Shown here in pieces: positions 1 through 15,537 of a stretch of 64,000 nucleotides of DNA. The notes under the pieces were generated by a model. The model did no database searches and was not told where the DNA came from. It saw nothing but the letters and a program-made list of their open reading frames with translations. Origin of the DNA: Ceratorhiza oryzae-sativae. Lineage: Eukaryota > Basidiomycota > Agaricomycetes > Cantharellales > Ceratobasidiaceae. Positions within the stretch are counted from its first letter, which is position 1. Every line of letters starts with the position of its first letter. The position numbers were made by a program, and so were the translations under genes. Location: contig JARWMV010000003.1 of the NCBI GenBank assembly GCA_030998015.1, positions 372,001 through 436,000 of the forward strand, written 5' to 3'.

Positions 1-1229
1 TTGTTTACTATATGCGTTTACGACTCACCTGTGGAAGTAGGGGCTGCGTATGATGTCTGATGCTTCGTTGCAATCCTCAAGGTAGAGAGGAACGTGGCGG
101 CAGTGCAATCAGCGTTTACCGGTTTGGTTGCGACCTAAGTTTCACGCCGGCATCAAGCGGTCTCAATATCATATGGGATGACTTCTCTGCGACAGCACAT
201 CTAGCATGCACAAGAGTCATATAGACTCGCTTGATGTTCAAAGCAGGGTCGTTGAAGGAAGTTATTAAACATCCCACAATTTTTTGATGGCTGAATTGAT
301 TCAACAAGCACATTTGCCAAAATCACTATGGCAGAACCAGCACAAGCTAATGGGATAAATTTGTATGTATAGGGCGTTTGGTTGGCTCTATACACGTGCC
401 AAAATTCAAGCCCCGTAAGAGACTCAAACCGTAGAACATGAGCCTGGTCCGCTTCCCTAATCCGGTATGGCAGATAGAACGCTCTGCAAGTGCCGACGAC
501 GTCCTGACCTTCTCATATTCTCGTCAAGAAGCCGCGCTTGAACGGGAGTGTTTCTCTTTGTCCGGCACATTTCGGACGACGAAAGATCTCCAGACCGTCT
601 CCATTGCATACCCGTTTGAGCTCGGCACTCCACCCAACCCAAGTCTTCGCTCCTCTAGAACCCAAGCCTACACCCAGAAGGTATAGCTTGAGACTCCGTA
701 GGGCATAATCAAATAACACCGGCTCTAGGACGGTTCGGAGCGATAAGCTCCGCCCACTCACGAGCCATCTTATTAACTTCTACTCTAAAGTGTAGTAGAC
801 AAAAATAAAATGCCGCAACCCAGGATTTACCCGGTCAGTCAAACAAACCGGGAAAGTAGCAGCAGCACATCGGACAGCTCCACCAAGACACAATTGACAA
901 GCGGGGATCGACGTCTATCCCCGTCTCCCATTTAGCAAAACAGCCATGTCGACAAAACAGGTGGTTGCGGGATTTTGAAACAGACGCCACAGTGTGCGAA
1001 GAGCCACCATGACAAATGGATACCAAACCGGAACTTTTCGGAATTAGATTACAATAGGAAACAAGATGAACGGCGCCACCCGGCGGTACTCCATACTGCC
1101 ACGCGTCTTCAGATGCGGGCAAAAATAACACGGAAAACATGCGGCTCTATTACTACTAAGCGATGGTACACATTTCTACGATATCTTCACAAGCCGTTCC
1201 ACCAGAGCGAAAAAGGAGATGATGTGATT
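1..1229. other. intergenic, no gene recognised
   Basis: Only short overlapping open frames on both strands, none with a recognisable domain or with splice junctions joining them into a longer protein. The right part lies just downstream of the GMC oxidoreductase stop and may hold its 3' UTR. Confidence 0.5.
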
Positions 1230-4299
<3,070 letters not shown>

Positions 4300-6514
4300 A
4301 TGGGCGCCCTCGACTCTACTTTTGGCGCTACTTATATTGGCACTGTCGTCGCCACCTTGTACGTCTCTTCCCTTCGGACCCCTGGATTCGTGTCACCAGA
4401 GGAAATCTGACTTCTTTTTAGCCTCTATGGCATCATGACGCTCCAGACCTATATCTACTGGAGCAGGTATATCCATGACACTACTTTTGATCGTCTATTC
4501 GTGAGTTTTCCTCGAACTTTCGTCTCCAGTGAGCTTTGACCGACGGCCATGCATAGGTTTTCGCACTTTGGTAAGTCAGCCACAGAACCCTCACTTGGTT
4601 TGAATTCTGAATGATGCACGTAGGGTGATCGACACGCTTCAAATGGCTTGCATAGCACACATGCAATACCATTACCTGATCAACAATTATGCGAATCCCG
4701 CCGCGCTGCAGTTCAATAACTGGTACGCTCCCTTCTCTGTTCTACAAAACTCTCACTCTAAACCGGATTTAGGTCGTTCAACGTATGACCAATCTAGCTC
4801 AGTCTGTTTGTGCTCCTGACTTACGCGAATTCGCTTAGATGGAGGTCGGTCTAACCGCAGTCATCACGTTTATGGTTCAAGTGTGAGCTTGTTTTCGCCC
4901 CCTGTGCTTTGCTATAGTGATCGCTAAAACCTACGTGTTTGAAGGTTCTTCGCGAGACGCGCGTGGTATTGTATGTTCCTCTTCTCTTCCTCTTGGCCAT
5001 GTCAATCTGACACAAACCCCATAGTTACGAAGCGGGTTGGCTCGCGCTTCACCACAACTCGCCGGACACAAATGATGGGTGCCATTATTGTTAGTTGTGC
5101 TCGAATGTTTGATTCCGTCGAATTTTCACGGCTAATTATTTCTTCCTGCGCTAATCACTCGCCTCCAACCGATTGGCTCGTATGCTTCCCGTCTGATTGC
5201 CTACCCGTCTGTGCCCGGTGATCTGGCCTTGCTCCTTCGACACGCCGTTGCGATATTCTCTTCCCCCCGATTTCATTTCACATCAACAAACCATCACAAC
5301 AGGGCTTCATCGCGCTCTGTCAGCTTGGTTTCGGGATGGGGGCGTTCGGGATGGTCTGGGTTCTAGGCGAGTTTCAAAAGTTCATCAAGTACAACGTGGG
5401 TGGATTCTTCTCCGTGTGTTCGAGGAGGGAAATTAAATCAGCCGATATATACGCGCGCTTCTTTGTCGTATCGCCCTCTCCCCAATCTCCCTTTGACACA
5501 ACGCCACTGTTTCAATAATGCCGATCCCTGCTTCGACACTCTCTGGCCGCCACTGGCTCGTTTTAGTGGCTCGTCGGAGGATGGCTCGGCGCCGCGGCTT
5601 TGGGAGATGTCATTATCGTGTACATGCTGTCCACAGCCCTCATGGCTCAACGAACTGGATTTGGACGGTCCGTCTTGCATCTTCTCCCTCGGATTTGTCT
5701 TGTGTGACTAAATTTGTGCTTCGCTTGAGCAGAACTGACGCACTGATTAACAAGCTTTTGCGGTACACGATCAACACCGGCCTTCTGACCAGGTATGTTC
5801 CCTTCCGCATTGCTCCTGTCATCATGGAACTGAGCGTATTTTAGTTTGATAGCCATCACGGACGTGGTCACGTTTTGTACAATGAACAACTTGATCCACC
5901 TTGGGTTTAATTTTACGCTCGGGAAACGTACGTTTATTCTGTTTTTGAAGAGCGAAAAATGAAGACTGACCTTGGCTAATAGTATATACCAATGTGGGTA
6001 ATTATTTCGAATAGGATCCACACCGATCATGCCCTTCAACTTGTCTATCGATGTCTTCATTTCTGCCTCGTGCCGATGCTATTGCCCACCTTCTGGTGGA
6101 GAACTTGAATTCGCTAACATACTCAATGCATAGACGCTTCTCGCTACCCTCAACTCGCGCGAAATCGAACCCGAAAACGTTGTGCACGTCGAGTCGGGTT
6201 CGTACCGACTCGGCGAGGTGAACCGCCTTCCGGCATCGAACACGGTCAAATTCAACCGACCGGCAGCCCCGTCCCAGGTAGGCCGCGCTTTATCCCTAAC
6301 CGAGGGCATGTTGCTAATGATGACCACATAGCTCGATTTGAACAGCGGTGTTCTTCTCCACACCGATACACAAATTCAGGTTGCCGAGATGGACTCTCCT
6401 CCTCACGAACGCCAAAAGCGGGTGGTCGTTTTGCCTCGCGAGGGCAAGGATGAGGAGTATGATCTCGACGGCTCAGAGTCGATGGAGAGCAAAAAGCGCA
6501 GCAAGCCGCTATAG
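4300..6514 (+). CDS. DUF6534-type seven-transmembrane protein, copy 1
   Basis: Uncharacterised Agaricomycete multi-pass membrane protein of the DUF6534 type. The first exon (4300-4359) encodes MGALDSTFGATYIGTVVATL, followed after a short intron by YGIMTLQTYIYWSRY. Later exons encode further hydrophobic helices and the typical C-terminal core with TDALINKLLRYTINTGLLT (about 5733-5790), then a helix and a polar cytosolic tail ending ESKKRSKPL before the TAG at 6512-6514. About nine small introns. The start is the ATG shared with the tandem copy at 7104. The two copies match exon for exon, so this is a tandem duplication. Function is unknown; the family is often described as receptor- or transporter-like without proof. 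Confidence 0.85.
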
Positions 6515-7103
6515 ACATTCTCAAGGGGTTTCGATTAAAAGTTGTATATGTTTATAGATACTATAGCTCAGGACTAGTTTTCCATCACGTTCGCTTTCGC
6601 TATTTTCTTTTTGTACATTTCTTCTAGACCAAAATGCACTGCGTTTGTGGGTGCCTTGAGGGAACCACCCAGTTGTGGATTTGGCACAAATTGCGTCCTT
6701 GGTCGACCCTGCAATCCACATCACGCGCCACCACGTTGGCTCACCCTGAGAAGCCACCACGTTTGCGGGTCTATAGCACTTCTGATCTCACGCTAAGCCT
6801 GGTTAGTTACCTCGACCGGTCATGGCGGGTCCTCGTCGGTCTTGCGTGTTGGTTGTCCGAGTTCTTTCCCGTCACATGGAAATTTGCATATTCTCTGCTA
6901 GAATGGTTCTCTATTGCCGGTTGTTCTGATCTAGCGGCGACTGGTTTGTCTGATCGTTTAGCTAAGCGTCCAGTCCCCCCGTCGGCTGTATATCAATGCA
7001 CAGGCACTGTACTGTGAAATCAGGCCTCCCCACTCTCATCCCCCCCGACTCGGGCTTTAGCTATCAGGCAGTTGATCTCTGTACCTGCTTACTCTAACAC
7101 AAA
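6515..7103. other. intergenic spacer between tandem DUF6534 copies
   Basis: 589 bp without a recognisable gene. It contains the 3' flank of copy 1 and the promoter of copy 2, with C/T-rich tracts close to the copy 2 ATG. Confidence 0.4.
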
Positions 7104-8915
7104 ATGGGCCTCCTTGACGACACTTTTGGTTCGACCTACATTGGGGTGATCATTGCCACCTTGTAAGCCTTTTTTTTAATGATAGATGATACAGTTATTG
7201 ACAATCTGTTAGTCTGTACGGTATCATGACCTTGCAGTCGTACATCTACTGGGTCCGATACGTGCATGACAGTCTCTTTGACCGACTATTCGTACGTCTC
7301 CGTTTCTCGTGCCAACGAGTTCCAGCTCATTCCAAGTTCCGACACGCAGGTAGTCGCACTCTGGTCCGTTGCCATACCCCAAAAATATCTCTGCAAGACG
7401 CGCTAACCGTGAATCGTGTGACAGGTGCATTGACACACTCCAGCTAATCTTCATTTGCCATATGCAATACTGGTACATGATTGACAACTTTGCCAATCCC
7501 GTCGCGCTGCAGTATAACAACTGGTAAGTTTGGCGCCACAGTTCCCCGTTGACAGCGTGCTCATGGGGATGTGATTTGCATCCAGGTCTTTCAACGTGTG
7601 TATTCTTATTTCATTTCGGTTTCACACACGGAACTTAGTTTTGCAAATTCGGGTCTAGATGGAAGTTGGCCTGACCGCGATCATTACATTCATGGTTCAA
7701 GCGTACGTCGATAACTTGTGTAACACGCCGTCCGCTAAAGCCGATGTTGGATTAGCTTCTTTGCTCGTCGGGCCTGGTACTGTGAGTGATTTCTTGCTGG
7801 CATAATATCGGCGAGTTTTCTGATTAGACTTTCAGTCACTAGCCGCGTTGGGAACAGGAACGAAGCCACGCGCAAGACGAAGGTTCTGGGCGTCCTGATT
7901 GTATGTTCTGATATGATCGATGGGTTTATTGGGTTTCTGATCTCGTGTGTTCTCCCTTAGGGTATCATTTCAGTTACCCAGCTCGGGTTTGGTCTTGCTT
8001 GCTTCGGAATGGTGTGGGTGCTCAAGATGTGGGTTCAGTTTATCGAATACCGGGTATGTCATGGTTGAGCACTTGGTGGGATTCGGATGCTGACCGTGAT
8101 GACAGTGGCTCGTGGCGGGATGGCTGTCTTCAGCTGCACTGTGTGATGTGCTGATTGTGTATATGCTTTCGACCGCGTTGATGACCCAACGCACTGGCTT
8201 TGGACGGTTCGTTCAGCTGTTCATATATGCACATTGGTCACAGGCTGATTATTGTTCTAGAACGGATGCCTTGATTGACAAACTCTTGCGCTATACCATC
8301 AACACTGGCTTGCTGACCAGGTATGTTCTCTTCTAATTTGCATATTCAGAAAGGCTGACGGGGACGTCTGAAGCATTATTGCGATCGTCGATTTGATCGC
8401 GTTCTGCACGATGAACAACCTGGTCCATCTCGCGTTCAACTTTGTTCTGGGTAAATGTAAGTTTCAGCCCGACTTTGTCCGTTGCCTGGCTGGCCCTGAT
8501 CTTCCGGCAACCAGTGTACACCAACACTCTCCTGGCAACGCTCAACGCGCGGGAAGCGACTCCGCCCGAGAACATTGTCCACGTCGAGTCTGGATCGTAC
8601 CAGATGGACAAGCGGTCACATTCTCGCAAAAACAGCCGCGGCGCCGCCCAGGCTCTGTCCGGCCAGGAGCGAAGCAACCCGGTGGTGCACATCCAGACGG
8701 ATACCGAGGCACAGATTACCGAGACATATCACCGTCACCCGCATGAACACGTAAGCCCGTTGACGAACCTATGCCGTGATGGGTGTGTCGAGCTGATGGA
8801 TCGTGGAAAGCAGTATACCAATACAAAAGTGATCCTTCATGGCAAGGACCACACCGACGAGTACGATCCCGATGCGGATTCGTTTGAGAACTCCAAGCGG
8901 AGCGGGAGGTTCTAG
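7104..8915 (+). CDS. DUF6534-type seven-transmembrane protein, copy 2
   Basis: Second member of the tandem pair, same strand and same exon plan as the gene at 4300. It starts MGLLDDTFGSTYIGVIIATL, continues with YGIMTLQSYIYWVRYVHDS, and has the family core TDALIDKLLRYTINTGLLT (about 8261-8320) followed by IIAIVDLIAFCTMNNLVHLAF. The soluble tail differs most from copy 1: it is longer and His/Ser rich (YHRHPHEH near 8730-8750) and ends SFENSKRSGRF with the stop at 8913-8915. Seven hydrophobic segments are expected. The core changes little while the tail diverges, which suggests the tail sets the partner or signal of each copy; that is inference. Confidence 0.87.
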
Positions 8916-9357
8916 AGTTTTGTTTTGTCTCGCTTTGCTTTTCGTTCCTTGTGGCTGGTATCCTATATCGCTCTTACATTGTCGTCGCTCTTTTGATTTG
9001 TCTTCATGTATGCACTTGTGCAATATGGACAAGGCGTTTGAAACGTTAAACGGTTTGGCTTTCGTCGGACGAGAGTAGGCGATGCGGGGGTTTCGGCAGT
9101 TTCTCCCAAACGAAAGTGCTCACTCGGCTAAGACAGCGTGGATGGACCATGTGCTGAAGATCCATCGCGCAGCACGCTTGATTGCCAGGATCAGCCGATT
9201 TGCTGCGTGTCGACAAGGTTTGTGCTTCTAATTGGGATTTCCCGATGTAGGAATGTCCTCGCAAACGCTTCAGACATGGACCGCAGCAGCGCATCTCATA
9301 AACAATATATTATTCATCCCGCCAGAACAGCACAATCCCATCCGACCGATCCAGAAG
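8916..9357. other. intergenic, convergent 3' flanks
   Basis: 442 bp between the stop of DUF6534 copy 2 (+) and the stop of the methyltransferase (-). No gene recognised; probably the two 3' UTRs. Confidence 0.4.
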
Positions 9358-10757
9358 CTAGTCCTCCAGGATCTCATGACTTCGAGCGATGTTGAGAAAC
9401 GAGTATTCCGTGTAGACTACGTAAGACGAACGTTTGGTTCGGCTCAACGGCACGTTTTTTTTTTTGGCACAAACCACTCACCAGGCGCGTTCCGCATCCA
9501 ATTGGTGAATAACAGATTCGGCTGCAATAATCGAGTTCCTTGAACATCTCTGCCGCCATATATTCCTGCAGGCTTACCTCGGTCCAGAAAGGCCTGAGTC
9601 CAGCCTCCTCTAAATCCTCCCACCAGCCCAGGAACTGTGGAAAGGTGACCCTGCTGGCGTGAATCTCGATTTGAAGTTGACCAAACGGAAGCGGCCCGAT
9701 GTCTTTATAATACTTGATCATCGACTGTAGTGTTTCGAATTCAGAGCCTTCAATGTCGATTTTGAGTATGTCAATCCATGTATGACCTATACGATTAGGT
9801 AATGAGGGCAAGACAGGCGAACGGCTGACAATATGTACCATGCTTTTGCATAAGTGCCTGCAGAGTCCACATTGGCGGGCGGGCTTCGCGATCATCTTTT
9901 CCAGCTATGCCGATAGGATAAAAATGTGTCCGGTTTCGAAGTGATGGATAATTATGCACCTCGGGACCAAACTAAGAGAGATCAACCACGGGTCTCGATC
10001 ATCGTCGGGATACGAACCTTCTTCACGCTAAAGTCGAATCCATATACGGTACATTTGGTCCGCTTCATAATCTCAGCCTCGAAGGACGATTCGGTGCTGA
10101 TGCCTTGTCATGGGCGGAATTGAGAGGTCAAATTGAACAACGGATCGACCGCAGATGACTCACCTGCGGAATATACCACGCAGTTCTTTTTGTTTTTTAA
10201 CCTGGACAATCCACAAGTCCATTTCCCTCCATCTCCCAGTGCACCTATCCTCTCTACCTCGTACGGACAATTGAACCTGCGGCATGATTATCTACCTCGA
10301 ACCTTCTCGGGCAGTTACGACGGAAGCACTTACGATGCAGGGAAGAAGTCCCACAGCTAGGGTTGGGCACAGAACGTGAGGCGCAGCCCAGTAAATTAAA
10401 TAAATTGGACATACCAAATACTTTGCTTGGAACCGTGCTTCTGGAAAACTGTGGATGGAATTGACTTCAAGTTGAACGTTGTGTGCTACAGGTGTTTCAA
10501 AATACCCACGGCTGCAGTTTGTCCGGCGTCGGTCCAAATTTTCGAATGAGATGATGCCGGCTCTGGACCATCTCGTAATAGGCATCCTCTGACTTTTCGA
10601 GTTTGTAATGGAGAGGACTCAAGGGGTGCGGTGGCTCATGAGCCGATCGAGTGAAAGCCGGCGGGCGGACATGAGAGCCGAGGTATAGAAGTAGACAGAG
10701 GACAACAGCGGCGATAACGATTGTGTACCTGGTGTGTCGGACTGATAATGTCGCCAT
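9358..10757 (-). CDS. membrane-anchored METTL24-like methyltransferase domain protein (Methyltransf_22 type)
   Basis: Predicted type II membrane protein. The start MATLSVRHTRYT is followed by a hydrophobic helix (IVIAAVVLCLLLYLGS), then a lumenal region. Reading the exons in order gives LWDFFPAS, then FNCPYEVERIGALGDGGKW (SAM-binding segment, about 10200-10280), CGLSRLKNKKNCVVYS, ESSFEAEIMKRTKCTVYGFD (about 10040-10100), the hallmark DILKIDIEGSEFETLQSM (about 9715-9770) and GQLQIEIH. The C-terminus needs two short introns (about 9526-9581 and 9423-9488): FWTE, then PNLLFTNWMRNAP, then VYTEYSFLNIARSHEILED and the stop at 9358-9360. This order matches the METTL24-like family. The acceptor substrate is unknown; Golgi or ER location is inferred from the anchor. 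Confidence 0.82.
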
Positions 10758-11459
10758 GAGGGAGAATGGGGCGGTCGTTGCCAGCTCTAGCTGGGCGACA
10801 GCTCATTCGGCGCTTGGCAGTCGAGTCGGCAGAACCGGTCGGGTGTGGTCTCCACGGCGTACAGCCTCGGTATCTCCAGTACGTTCTTGCAGTTGAGCAA
10901 GCTCCGAGCCTCCTGGCAGAATCAGGGGGATCAGCCAACAACGACTAATTTGTTTATACAATTAATAGTCACGTGTGTTCCTAGACACAAGAAACTATTA
11001 TGACGACATTGGCGTCCACGACGGGCACACATCTCGTTCATCCCGTTGAATGCACTCATAAAAATGACGGTAGTGCTTATTGCGAACTGCAGTGCATAAT
11101 AATAGACTAGAACAAGGGATCCGGGAATGCGGATTCACGATAGTCTCGGGTTAGCTCACCCCATTCATCCCAGATCTGGCATAGGTTAAGGCCAGGACGA
11201 GTGTTATCAGGGGTCTTTACGTGTCCACCAGCGCTCAAATTTATTCCTCGAGCTTCACTACAAATGAACGGGTCGGAGCCAAATTATTGATGAGGGTGTA
11301 TTATTCCGAATAAGATGTATGGCGTTCGGTGGCACAAGCAAAACATTGTCGTGAAAGCCACCATAAAAAAAGAAACGAAAAATTACAGCGTTGCATGTGT
11401 CACTACTGAGTGAACGATCTGTGAAGCAATTAGAATATTATCGCATATAGACAGAGCTA
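10758..11459. other. intergenic, no gene recognised
   Basis: About 700 bp upstream of the METTL24-like gene and downstream of the ferric reductase stop. Only short open frames without domain signals. Confidence 0.4.
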
Positions 11460-13613
11460 TTACTCACTCGGTATGCAACTCCAGTCCTCCCACTGCCCTT
11501 TGGCTCTCGTGGATATTTCAGACTTGGCCCTGAACACACTCATCATCAAGCTCTCTGGCCCACATCCAGCCAGGATAACACCGTTCCTCGGGAACCGGCG
11601 CCGTTGATCGACCTGCTCGTCGAACTGATCGTTTGATTGAGCTCCTTCCGAAGATCAGGTCGGCCGGACCAGAACAGAATATTGGAAGGCAGTTCAGGTG
11701 GCAATACAAAGGGTTCGCTCTGCCTCTCGGTATAAAATATGGATATAGTGATTCTTGGATTGGGAGCGAGGTTAGCGCGCCGGACGAGTTCAATAAAGGT
11801 GCCCAAACACGGAGCTGCAGCAGCTAGATGCGGAATTGATCAATAAATTCGGATGACGTCTATCATGGGGTACACACCGGGGTGCTGAACCACCCACACA
11901 AAGTTCAAGGAAAGAACCCGCGAGTCTCCAGAGAAAGACTTCGCTACAATATCTTGAAGAACGGATGTTCCAAATGAAATCCCACAACCCCCGAGCACAA
12001 GCATGACACCACTAAAGCTGTTGATAACTATATTTTTTGGCCCACCTGGTCGATCAAATCGCAGGTTGTGAGTGTCCTGAAATCGAAGCCTTGAACCTAC
12101 CATAGGGCCCGTCAACAGCGATATACACACTGCACCGCCGGCCTCCTATCGAACCATCGCTTGCCATCTTATATAGTCTCGAGGTCCAGTCCCCAACACT
12201 CTTGCAAACAAGCGTGAGCCCTTGTGGTGAATCGCTGCCGGCGTTGGCAATCTACATCCACAGATTGTCAAGTCTGTGGCAATAAAAAGTCTATATAAAC
12301 TTTACGGTAAATGGATGACTCTCAGTCCATCCAATTAATCCGACACCAAGCGAGAGAACTCGAATCCGGACATGTTGACCAGCAACCCATCCCGTGTCGA
12401 GGTCAGGAATGTGTAGTTGGGTTGCCCGAAGCTCGGGAAGAGGGTCCAAGTCGCTTTGCGGAACCTAGTTTTGGCGAACGTAATAGTATATCGGCGCCAT
12501 AGAGTGCGATGCAACTGGCAATAAGGGGTTGCAACCCTTGGCTGGTGTTTCCACACCTACGTATCGGTATAAGTTGAGTTCAAATACGGCAGGTATGACA
12601 AGGGGACCTACTCCGATTATCATTCCTAGCAACCCGACAATATGCGAATTATAGAATAGGGGGTAAAACTCAGCACGAATCCAATAGATGGATCCGAGTG
12701 CGCAAATGCAAAGTGAGATGAACGCGACCACCCCCCACGCATTATGTTGAATGGTCCAAGAAGGCGGTTTATTTCTTACGTGCGATGTGCCTAGTTTAGT
12801 CCAAACCAGAATATATGTATGTTAGTATGGACTGCCTCTGTTTCCGTAGATCGAATCACCCCAATAAACGATGTGGAATAGCGCGGCTATGAACATGATT
12901 CGCCCCACCCATCGGTGAAGGAAATTCAACTGGCAGGAATTTATAATCAAATCACAAGGTACAACATCATCGTTTGCAAAATAAGTACCTTTTCGTAGCT
13001 AATTCCTGTCAAGGCCGTCACAATGCTGTTCTTCGTTCCCAAAGCAAATACGAGCGGCATCTGGGACATGACCACCCAACCTGCGCGTTTCGTATGTTCT
13101 CCCTGGTTGTATTGGTAGAAAAGCCCCACAGCTGCGAGGATAATATAAACGACCAGCGCAACAAGTTGTTGCACGGTGACACCGAGGAGATGATATTCAA
13201 GGATGCGACTAAGGGTTGGAAGATAAGAGGTGTAGGAGCGAAGGTGGATTGGGTGTGTGTGTAAAAGGGAATTCAGTGTGGGCAACCAAGAGACGAGGTC
13301 TGGCAAAGGGAGGTACCAGAGGGTCATGAGCACTGAAAAGCGGCGCTGGCGCGACCGCACTGTGGCCATCTCCGCAACGTAGGCTGTTGGGTTCTGTGGC
13401 GAAGCAGCACTATCATAAATGGCACGATTTTTACGCAGGAACCAGCCTTCTTTCCAGATAGATGGGTGACTATAGCGTATAATAGTAGCCGGTAGGTAAA
13501 TGAGAATAACTACCCCAAAGATACCGACCAAAGCCATATCAATATAGAATAACAAATCGCCGCTAGCCACATCTGGTTTTGGGCGAGCGAGATGGTCCAA
13601 AGGGGGGACTCAT
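11460..13613 (-). CDS. ferric-chelate reductase-like flavocytochrome (FRE/NOX family), with apparent frameshifts
   Basis: Plasma-membrane metalloreductase moving electrons from NAD(P)H through FAD and two hemes to extracellular ferric or cupric ions. Order seen: N-terminal helix (VGIFGVVILIYLPATIIRY), more helices of the ferric reductase transmembrane domain, heme-region NFLHRWVGRIMFIAALFHIV (about 12880-12940), FAD-binding segment GWVAGQHVRIRV then the HPFT motif (about 12310-12330), NAD-binding glycine loop VLGGCGISFGTSVL (about 11955-12000), GRPDLRKELN (about 11640-11670) and the distal CGPESLMMSV ending IPSE at the stop 11460-11462. Two breaks: no ATG is in frame with the first exon unless the G run at 13602-13607 changes length, and the frame slips at about 11632. 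Either assembly indels or a young pseudogene. The gene symbol is left blank because several FRE paralogues exist. Confidence 0.75.
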
Positions 13614-15537
13614 CTTTGAACGAGTCGGAGCGGGTGAGTAACGAAATGCAGGACTTAGTGCAAAAACCCGAGCTCATAACTATTATCGTGGCCGCAATAG
13701 AGCGGGATGGAAACCTTGCTACACAGCTGTACAATCGTGCGATGCGAAATGAGGTAGGCTTGGCATATAAGCGCAGCTCACCCACAGGATGTTCATATGC
13801 CAGATACGGTCTATTGATGACGGCGGTGACATGTAGTCTATTAGAGCGAAGGCAGCAAAAAAGGCAAATAGCACATTATGTTTGAAGCGGTATCATATTA
13901 AGCACTCAAGCACCGAGCCGGACGTCGAGTCCAGAGGGCAGTTTGCTTGGGAATAGTAGGTATTGCCGAAGTAGGAGTGTATACATGTACCATAGTTTAA
14001 TGTAGATAGCACGAAGAACCAATTTTCAAGCCGAGTTCACGATTATAATATTGAAGACAAGCAACGCTACAGCGAGGGCCGGTTGGTCGTGGTCGTGGCG
14101 TGATGAACTTGCAATCATTATGCCACCGAGGGAGATCTGACCCACGAGGAACAACGTTGAATACGGTGCGTAGTATAATTGCGGCGCCGGAATCTTATCC
14201 TACTTGTCGGGCATGTTGAGGATAGTTTGACGGAATTGTTAAATAGAACAACGCTCCCGTGGCTGAGCGGCAGAAGAGTTGGGCGCATGGCATCACGGTT
14301 ACATAAGTCCTCATCAACATCTTTACAGAATGAGAAATCTCCAAGGAGGCTCAGCAGCAACTCGGCACAAATTCATTGCTATTTTGTTTTGAAATGGCAC
14401 TAGTGGTTGACTTGGGCTATGTGCAAGCACAAAGCACCTGAAGGATAGAGATATATATCCCGCCTTTTTGCCAAGCTGAAAGTCCATAATGTTCAGCAAC
14501 CCGTGGTTCAGCGAACTAATCGAAGCGAGCTATCCATGTGTACATGATGCGTTTGTTCTTCTTACGCTCGATCTGTTCGCTCCGGGTTTGACACCTGGTT
14601 ATATGCGGTCCCTGTATATGTAGTGTATAAGGGGATGTCGGAATTGCCATAGGCAGGTGCCGGGCCGCCTCGACTTCGACGGCAGTGATTACCCCCACGG
14701 ACGCATTGTGGGCTGCACGGGGCTTAGTTCTGTTGACTTGTCCTTTCAGCTGATTTATTTAATGCATGAGTCAAATTATGGGTGGGTGGCGGAATTTTTA
14801 AGAACAGCGCAAGGGCGCAAGTGTGTTCACGTGATCGTTGGCGCCTCTGTATGAAGTAGGGCAGCCGGATTTTTAACCGTCGCTCGGTTTTCTCCGAGTC
14901 TTTGCTGTCCGAGAGTGGTGAAAGGCGAGTAGCAGCGTTTTCTCGTATATGTAGCGCTCTGAGTCTCGGAATGTATCCAGTGCTTCTAGAATGACGGGCT
15001 ATCCAACCTCCGAGGCGCTCAGCCGCCGGTTTACACCAAGCACATGCGCTGGAACATCAGACTCGCAGAACCCCGTCTAATAAGAACTTCCATAAATTAT
15101 ATTTAATATATATCAATAACCCCTCCAAACGAACAGAATGCTGGCGTGCGCATTGCGGGCACATCGGTTCGAAAACGTCTTGTCTGAGTGGTTTAAATGA
15201 GTCACAGTCTCGACGATGCACTACAATGCCTTCGTCCAACGCCCTGCTCGGCAATCACATTGCGACAGGAACTGAGACTTCCATCACGGCTTGCGGACGT
15301 CAACTGTATGGGAGCATCCGCGATCTTCTATTTATGGTAATAGTTAAGTGTAACCAGGGGGACAGCAGCGGAACCGCTTTCGCATGATCATGAATTGGGT
15401 TCGATGATAGCCACCCCTCATTTATAAGTCTGTATACCGCTGGACTTTGGGCGTACTTCTCAGCTCAGCTCTATCTATTTGTTTTTTTCCCTTTCTTTTC
15501 TTTTTATTCACACTTACAGAGTCTCATACTTTAAATT
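13614..15537. other. intergenic, no gene recognised
   Basis: About 1.9 kb with only short frames and no domain or splice-consistent protein. The last 60 bp before the ATG at 15538 are strongly T/C rich, as expected for a fungal core promoter or 5' leader. Confidence 0.4.
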
